From the NCBI RefSeq assembly GCF_000350225.1, contig NW_005179171.1:62001-126000 (forward strand): a DNA stretch of 64,000 nucleotides, given 5' to 3'. The stretch comes from Chondrus crispus (lineage: Eukaryota; Rhodophyta; Florideophyceae; Gigartinales; Gigartinaceae). Numbering within the stretch: position 1 is the first letter of the stretch; every line of letters begins with the position of its first letter. Made by a program: the position numbers and the translations under genes. The notes under the pieces were generated by a model. It was not told the origin of the DNA, made no database searches, and saw only the letters and a list, made by a program, of their open reading frames with translations. Below, in pieces: positions 28,847-36,968 of the stretch.

Positions 28847-31800
28847 GTTCACGGGCGTCACGTCACCTTGACCTTCCATCCGCATAAAGCCAGTCCCCTT
28901 TCTGTTGTGGTTCCCTCGCTTGCCATCCTCTTCCCTTCACCGCGCGCCGATACTCTTTTCCGGGTCCCACCTCGAGGTGGGTCAAGAGGGAGGAAGACAT
29001 TCCGCCTCGAATCGGAGAGTGACCTCGCGTGGGGTATCCATTTCGCTTGACATTCGGTCGTGGGGGAGTTTAGACGATGGCGGCGCCAACCTATTCCCGG
29101 TTTCCCTGTTACTGAGGTTCGTGACGGGTCGAATCCCTCGTTTGGCGTGAGATCCAATTCCCCCCAGCACCGTGGGAGTCACCGACGTAGTCTCTCCTTT
29201 TCTCTCGCCCCAATTCGTTATCCGTCGTACTAAGTCATACGGAACTCCAATCATTCCTCGAGGTCGGCTCTCTTCGCGACCTTCGCCGAGCGGTCATTCG
29301 TCGACTGCTCGCCCCGAAGCGTCACTTGCTCTAACGTGTACGGGCGTCCGCTGGCCTCGACCGTAGGCTACCCGTCGCCAATTCGTGCGGCGGGGCCCGG
29401 CATTTCAACTTCCCTTGGCTCGCCTCTGCCGCCGACTCGGGGACCTCACTCTCACCTCGGGTGTATCTTCGGGAAGGGTTCGGTTCCTTCCCCGCGTTGG
29501 TGGGGCCTCCCGCGTCGTGGTGACATGCCGCGGCCTGCAATCTTCCCTCTATGTCGCTTTCGGCTACGTCGTCCGATACGGGTCGGTACCGTTCTACTCG
29601 GCGGAGGGGTCGACTGGTCCTTCCGCCGGCATCCTACGCCGGTACGATGGGGTCATGGGGAGCCGTCCCCGGTCGCCGCACTCAGCGGAGGTAGTCGGGG
29701 GAGGCCGACGTCGGTCCTCCATATTACCCCTGGTGTCCTGGCCGTGTTCGGCGCGCGAGGAGTTCGACGGCCCTATTTCCCCATGTATCTTGCGCGTCGT
29801 TCTGTTGCCGGTCGGGTGTTGTTCCCCGCGGCGTCCGTCTTGTTGGGGTCTCGCCATCCCCTTGCGTCGCGAATGCCCTATAGTGAGGGCGTCGGTCTAA
29901 TTCCGGCCGGCAGATGGAGTCGCAGGGGGTGCCTGCGGACCGCGTGTACCAGTCGGCTGGTACACTCTGTACCTTCGATCCGCAGCGCAGTCTGGGCGTC
30001 CCTTGCGCTTCTTACACGACGCGCGCGCCTGCACGTCATGCACGTGCATTGTCTTCAGTGTAATTTCGCACTTTCCCAATTTTTCTTCCTTTTTAGGTTC
30101 GGGCGGTGGCGGTTTGTTTGAACCGCGACCCGCAGATATAAGCTGACCTCGGGGGTAACCTGGGGGTTTCGTTCTCCAGGCCCTTTGCACTTTTTGTAAT
30201 CTCCCGTGATGATTACTTCTCCCGTATCGTGGGAGTTTGTCCCTTTCGTCTTGGGGTCTTCGTTACAGTAGAGATCCCCGAAGCGTATGCCGAGGCGTTC
30301 GTTCGTCGTTCGACATTAACCGCCCCCTCGCCCCAGAGATCGGCTGTGAGGGTGCTCGCCGTCGCCCACCACGCGCCCCTTGGAAGTGCGGTGGGGCCGT
30401 GCCAACGCGGGGTCATCCCTCCCCGGCGATCTGTTAAGCGCGATTTCGACGCAGCGGGAATGAGGGAAGGGTGCGTGCAATCGGGAAAGGCGATCAGGGA
30501 CGGGTGAAGTCGTTCCCGCCACACTCCCGTTTCGCTCTCGCGTTCGTCACGCGAGCTTGCGGACCCGAATGAGGACGTTGTCTGGGACGACCTTCAGCGC
30601 TCGTACGATGCCGGACGGAGAGTTCGCTAGGGTAAGGGTCATGCAGTGTCGAACACGTCGCGTTGCGGTAGCCTCTTTCCGGATGCCAAGCCGTTCCTTG
30701 GACGCTATGCCCCGGCTCGTTATTGCCGTCTGCGGCCTTCCTCTTCCTACGTCGTGTACTTGGCTCGCCACTCTGAAGCAGTGAGCCATGTCCCTCGGCA
30801 GGACGCTATTCGAGGCGTCCCCCTCCCCACGACATACTGTTCGTCCAGTAGGTGAGTTCCCTCTCCTCCGAAGTGACGGTCTCTAGGCCGGTGCCCGGGC
30901 TCGGCGTAGTCTTCAGCGTGTCCGTCCACACTTCTTGCGGCGCTGTTCGCGACGCGCCGGCAATTCCGTGCGCGGGAGGCGGAGTGTCTCTGCCCTCTCG
31001 ACGAGGCTCCGCCTCAGGTCTTGCCTCTCGGCCCGACGTGTCGGACGCGACCGGGCCCCCGTGCGCGCGAAAAATCAATGAGAACGCGTGCGTCGCAGCG
31101 GAGTTGTTAGTAGCGTCGACAGTCGTGGGTTCGCGTACCCCGGCGCCCTACGTCTTTGGGGCAGAGTTTCAGAGAGGGAAGAGCCGTTCGGACGGCTTGG
31201 CGGGCGCGCGCCAAGATTTCGAGGCACCCGCTCCGTGCGGGCGTGCGCCCGATCTCACGCCCGAATACCTCTTCGGCTGAGGGGAGGGGGGGGGCGGACG
31301 TGTGTACCTCCGGGGCGTTTGTTCCTTGTACTCCCGGGCAGCGTCGTCCGGTGTCCTTGTTGCCTGCCGTACAGTACTCGTACATTCCATGCACGCGCGG
31401 GTGTATTTTCCCCGCTTAATTCTCTCAAATAATTTCAGGGGGTGGTGGCGGTTGTGATTTGGGGATGACGCCAGTGCGTGGCGCGTCCCGCGTGTCTCCG
31501 GCGACGCTCGTGTGCGGCGTTCTCATTCCCCCTATTTTTCCTCAGTACAGTATGGGGCATGCGTAGGCGGTGGGTTCGCAGTGTCTCGCGTTCCTGCGCA
31601 GGTGTCGGTGTCTGTCCCCTCGGATCGCTCTCGCTTATCCGCTCTTCGTCTGCCGTCTTGGCGCGTGGTATGATCAACTCCACTTCCCTCGCGGAGTCTC
31701 CGTTCGCGCATTACGCGCGCTCCTTGGGGCACCGACCCTAGCGACGGTACACGGGTCCCTTTTATCGCCGGGTTAACTTCCCCGCGGCGTATTGAGGGCG

Positions 31801-32233
31801 GTATATTAACTGTGGGTCTCCTGCGGCCTGTTGACGTCCGCTACGGGGTTTTCGGTCGCGAGCAAATCTCACGGAGGCGTTCCTGGAGTGATAAGGGATT
31901 CGAATCCCTTGTCTGCGAACGGTTGCGTGAGTGAGCTAGTGTCGGGCGAGGGTCGCCCCTCCTTCGGAGGAACCTGTGTCCTTCCTTTCTCATTTATAGC
32001 CTCTTGTCGCATGTGGTGTCTTCTCTCCCGCAGCCTGTCGGCTTCGGTGGTCCCTACGTTTTGGGCATAGTCGCGTTCTCTCGTAATTTGCCTTGTTCGT
32101 CAATACGTCTTGACATCTGGCTTCGTCTTCTGCGGTGTCCCTCCGATGAGGGCCGCTGCACAACCGTGGGTTTCCTTTCGGTTTGCTCGTGCTGTTTGAT
32201 GTCAGACCGCGACAGGGCGGTTGAGGGCCCCCT
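28847..32233. other. G1c extra region without recognised gene (3.4 kb)
   Basis: GC-rich and non-repetitive as far as I can see. The longest frame is 29336-30121 (+), 261 codons, Pro/Arg/Gly-rich with no motif. Others are shorter and overlap in several frames. It may be the 3' untranslated part or downstream exons of the antisense transcript, or simply spacer. Confidence 0.5.
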
Positions 32234-32260
32234 CCTCAAGGCTGAACGTCCGCGTTCAGT
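32234..32260 (-). repeat. pol-end copy of the 27-bp repeat
   Basis: cctcaaggctgaacgtccgc and the following tcagt match 26327-26353 with one mismatch. The copy contains the pol stop codon (ADVQP-stop) and is preceded by a purine-rich stretch on the element strand. Confidence 0.9.
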
Positions 32261-33693
32261 TCAGAGAGGAGGTCTCTACCTGTACGTGTCCGGAGTCTTT
32301 TGGCGTAGCGTGACACTAGCTCCTCGGGGACGTGTGTACGCGATGTCCAGGTGGGTTGGTCGTAGTCTGCCCATTTAATGAGGAACTCCGTAGTTCCATC
32401 CTCCATGACGCGATGCTTGAGTAGCCGTTCGACGGCATACTGTGTGCCTTCGTTGATCTTGTCGGCAAGGTCTTCGGGGGTAGTCGTGCTAGCCCTTGGC
32501 GCGTTCGCCGGCGGGGGTGCGTAGACGCAGCGGTCTGCCGAGACGCGCTCGGTAACTCCATCACGATCGATCGTGATGGTGCGCTGGTCGTTCGCGAGAG
32601 CTCGGTACGGTCCGACAGCCGGGGAGGCCAGCTTGTTTGATGTCTTCCCCCCATCGGTGGGGTTCAGATATACGTAGTCACCTGCCTTGAGGCGCGAGTT
32701 GATGCGCCGAATACGCTTGTCGAAGTCGCGTTTATAGCGAGCTTGCGTTCGCCGAAGGCTTCCGTAGGCCTTCTGGATAGTCGAGTCCAAGGTCTTGAGG
32801 AACTCGGCACGTTGGTTCCCCCTATCGGAAGGGGGCGCGTCGCCGTCCGCCCGTCGGAGAGAGAACTCCGGCGGTGGCCTGCTGAGCACGAGCTCAAATG
32901 GCGTGGTGCGTGTGGTGCGATGTACGTGGGAGTTGTATGCGTACGTAAGCGGCCCCACGTACACATCCCAGTCGTCCTGGTGTTCACCCACGTAGTTCCT
33001 CAGCATCGAGGCGATTGTTCGGTTATATCGCTCGACTTGCCCGTTCGTCTGGGGATGGTACGCCGAAGTGTACAAATTCGTTATCCCCAGAACACGGCAC
33101 GTGCTGTGGAAGAACTTGGCATTAAACTGAGGGCCGTTGTCCGAAAGCAACGTGCGAGGGACGCCGTATTTGAACACCCACGACTCGCAGAACGCGACTG
33201 CGACGGTGTATGCGGTTATCGTGCGGAGCGCCACGACTTGCGTCAGCTTGCTAAAACGGTCCGTAATCACGAGCAGGAATCGTTTTCCTGTCTTCGTCTT
33301 GGGGAGCGGCCCCAAGATGTCGATCGCGAGGCTCTCGAGAGGCCTCGTAGCTGGGAACAATCTCAATCGATTGAGATGTTTCCTCAGCTTGACCCGGCTC
33401 ATCGCGCAGGTCCGACACCCTCGCACCGTGGCTGCCACGTCTGCAGCCAGGTGGGGCCAGTAGTACTCGCGTCGAAGTGCGTAGTACATACGGTTCTGGC
33501 CCGGGTGCCCCGCGATGGCCGGGTTGTGGCACAGGCGGAGGAGCCTGGCGCGGAGCGTCCGAGGTACCACCACCTGAACGATATCAGGGTCGAAGGGGTG
33601 TCTCCGTTTGAGCACCCCTTGGTGGTCCTCGAAGAACGCGGAGTCCCGGGACTCTGACTGTCGTGCCAAAACGGTTTGGCAGAAGTCATCCAC
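32236..33693 (-). CDS. pol: G1c pol 3' part: integrase with chromodomain (485 codons after a stop)
   Basis: Continues the pol frame after the TAA at 33697-33699. Zinc-binding HHCC region: CHNPAIAGHPG ... CRTCAMSR. Catalytic core: LAIDILGPLP (D), LLSDNGPQFN (D), TNGQVERYNR (E). A C-terminal SH3-like region (LKAGDYVYLNP, VGPYRAL) is followed by a chromodomain at about 415-465: YAVERLLKHRVM, EFLIKWADYDQPTW, ELVSRYAKR. The usual TWEP reads TWTS, so the cage is partly altered. The frame closes at LNADVQP. With the upstream stop this part would be made only by readthrough or internal initiation, or not at all. The equivalent codon in G1b is CAA (Gln), so I favour a nonsense mutation. Confidence 0.9.
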   Translation of the reverse strand: MDDFCQTVLARQSESRDSAFFEDHQGVLKRRHPFDPDIVQVVVPRTLRARLLRLCHNPAIAGHPGQNRMYYALRREYYWPHLAADVAATVRGCRTCAMSRVKLRKHLNRLRLFPATRPLESLAIDILGPLPKTKTGKRFLLVITDRFSKLTQVVALRTITAYTVAVAFCESWVFKYGVPRTLLSDNGPQFNAKFFHSTCRVLGITNLYTSAYHPQTNGQVERYNRTIASMLRNYVGEHQDDWDVYVGPLTYAYNSHVHRTTRTTPFELVLSRPPPEFSLRRADGDAPPSDRGNQRAEFLKTLDSTIQKAYGSLRRTQARYKRDFDKRIRRINSRLKAGDYVYLNPTDGGKTSNKLASPAVGPYRALANDQRTITIDRDGVTERVSADRCVYAPPPANAPRASTTTPEDLADKINEGTQYAVERLLKHRVMEDGTTEFLIKWADYDQPTWTSRTHVPEELVSRYAKRLRTRTGRDLLSELNADVQP

Positions 33694-33696
33694 GAG

Positions 33697-36600
33697 TTAC
33701 TCCTCGGCTATCTCCTCTATCGTAAGAGGGGCCGGAAGGTCGTCCTGCGGTGGGGCGACCGGGGAGTCGAGCGCGCCAGCCTCGGGGTCTTCGGCGCGCT
33801 GTATATCGGCGGCGTCGAACTCGTCGTTCTCCTCCAAAAACGAATTGGGTCCTTGAAGACCGGGGGCTTCGTCGTCACCTCGCGGTTCGTCGCGCGTCCG
33901 TATGCGCGACCTTGTTCGGGCTTCGGCTTGGTTCCGTGTCGTTACGAAGACATGGACGCCCTGATGATCGCAGCTCGCGGTACAAGCGTGGTCCGCGAGC
34001 TCGTTCGATACGTCTCGAACTGTCGTGCCCCCGTCGAAAGTGGGTATGTCGTCATCCACCTCGACAGTGGGGCGAGGGTCATCGGCGACCTTCGGCGACA
34101 CGAGTCGTGACAGGGCATCGGGCACCTGATGCACGCGCCCGGGGCGGTACTGAATGGTGAAATCGTATTCAGCCAGACGTAGCCGACATCGGGTGAGTCT
34201 TCCTGAGCTCTCCGTGAGCGACATGAGCCATCGGAGGGCGTCGTGATCCGTCCAGACGGTGAACTTGGTTCCTTCGATGTACGGCCGCAGCGTGCGGACG
34301 GCCCACACCACGGCGAAGCACTCACGCTCCGTAGCGCTGTAGTTCCGTTCGCTATCGCTTAGCGAGTACGACCAGTACCCAACGGGGCGCCAATCGTTTG
34401 GCTCGTCGTGCTCCTGTAGGAGGGTGCACCCGAGTTGATATGCACTGGCGTCAGTGTCCAACAGGTACGGTCGGCCGTACCGTGGTAGCGCGAGGATCGG
34501 CGGGGAGATCATCGCCGCCTTCAGGCTTTCGAAAGCCTGAAGCTGAACCTCCGTTGGGTTATCGAAATCGTGATCCGAGTCCTTGCGCGTTATATCGGTT
34601 AACGGACGGGCAATCTTCGAGAAGCCCTTGACGAAGCGACGATACACGTTACACGCCCCGAGGAACGAGCGCACCTGCGTCAACGTCCTCGGGAACGTGA
34701 ACGTCTTGAACGCGTCGATTGCCGTATCAGCCACGCTCAACTTACCTGGGGATATAACGTGCCCCAGGTAGTGCACCTTCGGACGGAAGAAGCTGCACTT
34801 CTTGAGCTTGAGGGAGATGCCGGCACTCCGCAACAAGCTCAAGACGGTATCGAGATGCCTTGCGTGTTCCGCGTCCGTACGCGAGAACACGATAACGTCA
34901 TCGAGATAGACGAGGCATATTTGCCAGCGGACTCCGGAGAGTATGATATCGAGGGCACGTTGGAAGGTGGCCGGTGCCCCTTTCAATCCAAACGGCATGC
35001 GCAAATGGCGGTACGTACCCATATGTGTCGTGAACGTAGTCTTATCCCGGTCCTCCGGAGCGACCGGGATCTGCCAATAACCGGAATTGCAGTCCAGCGT
35101 CGTAAAGACGGCTGCATCTCCTAACGAGTCGATGCAGTCGTCCATACGCGGCAGCGGATACGAATCCGCTGCAGTCTTCGCGATGAGACGCCGGTAGTCC
35201 ACGCAGAACCGAAGAGAGCCGTCTTTCTTCGGTACGAGCACCACCGGGGACGCCCACTCGGTGCTCGCGGGCTCGATAACCCCTGCGTTCAACATCTTGT
35301 TGACCTCCTTCGCGACCATTTCGCGCATGGCCGGGCCCTTTCGATAGGGCATAGAACGAATTGGTTTCGTTCCCGGTTCGAGGGGAATGCCGTGCTCTGT
35401 GGCTTGGATCGTTCCGAGCGCACCGCTCCACAGACTCGAGTGCTTACGGAGCATTTCGAGCACGTGGCCACGGAGCTTGTCATCGTCGATGTATGACAAG
35501 TCAATCCCTTTTTCCCAATCCATCGATGGATTTTCGGGATCCTTCTGCTGGGGGGGTACAGTACCCCCCGCCGTCGGTTGATGTATAGGTGACCGTTCGT
35601 CCGGGTCAACCCCTTCACTCCCCGCGGTTGCCTTCTCGTCGGAGCCGGATCGGCCAGCTTCGACCTCTCCGACTCGATCGGTCAAGTCGGTCAGGTGCAA
35701 CGCGAGCGCGACCTCCTCAGCGACTCGACGTTCGGGCGTGAGAATCGCGAGGGGGTTGCGCTTCGCGTATCCCACGACGGTGTGCTTCGGAAGCCGCCTC
35801 TCCCGTCGCGAGAAGTTCGCGACGATGACTTCGAATGTCTGGTTCGGCAGGACTTCCTCGACGCCATTCGTATGGTCATTCGCGCGCAACAAGCGTTCCA
35901 CATCGGCCGCCGCACAAAGCATAGGCGGTTTACTATAGGCTGCACCACATAACGACGCATTCGCAGGGATGGTAGCCCAGCGGGCGATTCGGATCGCCTG
36001 CGGGGCCTCCTCGCGTACCTCCGGACGACTCGTTTGGCGACCATGTCGCCTGGTAGGGGGAGTCGGTTCCCCCTTCCCATTGACGATGGCTACCGAGCCA
36101 CCGTAACGAAGTTCGAGCTTCTGTCCATCGATGTCGATGCTGCGTACGTGCGCATCAATGAACGCGGTCCCAAGTAGAACGGGAACAGCGAGTTGTTCGG
36201 CCACTACGAAAGGTATGCGGAACGTCGTGTTCCGCAGCCGGACCGCGAGACGGACGACCGCCGTAAGTCGAAGCGGGTTACTGTTCGCGCCAGCCAGGCG
36301 TGGTAATGGCGCGCCCCGTATTACGTAGCGAGCCCAGTCGGGAGGGAGGTCGGCCTTCCTCACCAAGTTGTAGCCCGAGCACGTGTCGACGGCGATCGTG
36401 TGGGGCTTAAACGCGTTGCCTTCGGTGGCCACGGAGCCCAAGACGTTATATATTTTCGACGTCATGAGGCATACGAGGCCATCGACCACCTTGGGAGCGA
36501 CCTTATCGGTGAGGTCGTTCCGCCGGGGCCTTCGAATTCGGCGTTGGCCCCTCTTGCGTTTCCTTCGGCTCGAGCCGGGGGACGTTCGCGTCTCAGTGAC

Positions 36601-36813
36601 GCCCGTCCAGGTGCTGGAGTCCGAACGAGGCGGACATTTCGCCTGCGACCTTGGGCTCACCGGGGTCAGGAGGTCGACCGACTCGTGTCGGTCGGCGTTA
36701 ACCGCGTCTCGCTCGTCGCGCTTCACTGGGATGTCGGGTGTCCCCGTGGTGCCTTCTTCCAACATCGGGTCTACGTGGGCCTCGGTGTTGGGTTTCTCCT
36801 GCAATGTCGACAT
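33697..36813 (-). CDS. pol: G1c pol 5' part: protease, RT, RNase H (1038 codons)
   Basis: Basic linker (about 80-100), then retropepsin-like protease with AVDTCSGYN (D at about 143; Cys where DTG is usual), RT with LPRMDDC, TLDCNSGYWQI, MPFGLKGAPATFQ and YLDDVIVFSR, and RNase H with LLDTDASAYQLG, ERECFAVVWAVRTLRPY, TDHDALRWLM and VPDALSRL. After a Ser/Asp/Glu-rich linker (GGTTVRDVSNELADH to TIEEIAEE) the frame ends in TAA at 33697-33699. About 94 bp at 35872-35965, inside the region after protease, are unrelated to the matching 100 bp of G1b but keep the frame. The true N-terminus is reached by -1 frameshift from gag: the frame is open from the gag stop to Met at 36813. Confidence 0.9.
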   Translation of the reverse strand: MSTLQEKPNTEAHVDPMLEEGTTGTPDIPVKRDERDAVNADRHESVDLLTPVSPRSQAKCPPRSDSSTWTGVTETRTSPGSSRRKRKRGQRRIRRPRRNDLTDKVAPKVVDGLVCLMTSKIYNVLGSVATEGNAFKPHTIAVDTCSGYNLVRKADLPPDWARYVIRGAPLPRLAGANSNPLRLTAVVRLAVRLRNTTFRIPFVVAEQLAVPVLLGTAFIDAHVRSIDIDGQKLELRYGGSVAIVNGKGEPTPPTRRHGRQTSRPEVREEAPQAIRIARWATIPANASLCGAAYSKPPMLCAAADVERLLRANDHTNGVEEVLPNQTFEVIVANFSRRERRLPKHTVVGYAKRNPLAILTPERRVAEEVALALHLTDLTDRVGEVEAGRSGSDEKATAGSEGVDPDERSPIHQPTAGGTVPPQQKDPENPSMDWEKGIDLSYIDDDKLRGHVLEMLRKHSSLWSGALGTIQATEHGIPLEPGTKPIRSMPYRKGPAMREMVAKEVNKMLNAGVIEPASTEWASPVVLVPKKDGSLRFCVDYRRLIAKTAADSYPLPRMDDCIDSLGDAAVFTTLDCNSGYWQIPVAPEDRDKTTFTTHMGTYRHLRMPFGLKGAPATFQRALDIILSGVRWQICLVYLDDVIVFSRTDAEHARHLDTVLSLLRSAGISLKLKKCSFFRPKVHYLGHVISPGKLSVADTAIDAFKTFTFPRTLTQVRSFLGACNVYRRFVKGFSKIARPLTDITRKDSDHDFDNPTEVQLQAFESLKAAMISPPILALPRYGRPYLLDTDASAYQLGCTLLQEHDEPNDWRPVGYWSYSLSDSERNYSATERECFAVVWAVRTLRPYIEGTKFTVWTDHDALRWLMSLTESSGRLTRCRLRLAEYDFTIQYRPGRVHQVPDALSRLVSPKVADDPRPTVEVDDDIPTFDGGTTVRDVSNELADHACTASCDHQGVHVFVTTRNQAEARTRSRIRTRDEPRGDDEAPGLQGPNSFLEENDEFDAADIQRAEDPEAGALDSPVAPPQDDLPAPLTIEEIAEE

Positions 36814-36953
36814 TGCTGGAGTCCCCGTGCTCGACTCCGATAGCGGGGGATGTATTATCGGACAATCCCCCCCGTGTCCTTGGCCAGCACGCGGGGACCG
36901 GTCTAGTTCATAGGGAAAAGACGGCTCACGCGACCGCGTGTACGTAACCGTCT

Positions 36954-36968
36954 TTACCCTTTTTTCGA
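36954..36968 (-). promoter_or_regulatory. putative gag-pol -1 frameshift site of G1c
   Basis: tcg aaa aaa ggg taa ends gag. Reading -1 from the A run continues without stop into pol (first Met 36813). It is identical in G1b at 19719-19733, including the spacing. Confidence 0.55.

Noticed and set aside
31885..31912. tRNA gene suggested by gggattcgaatccc (and a similar motif near 29125)
   Set aside because: Only a T-arm-like palindrome. No A box, anticodon arm or acceptor stem at the right distances.
328..33699. RIP-like C-to-T mutation pattern causing the G1 stops
   Set aside because: Only the stops at 16778 (CGA to TGA) and 33697 (CAA to TAA) are single transitions. Those at 328, 2868 and 3621 need two changes relative to paralogues, and there is no general TA enrichment.
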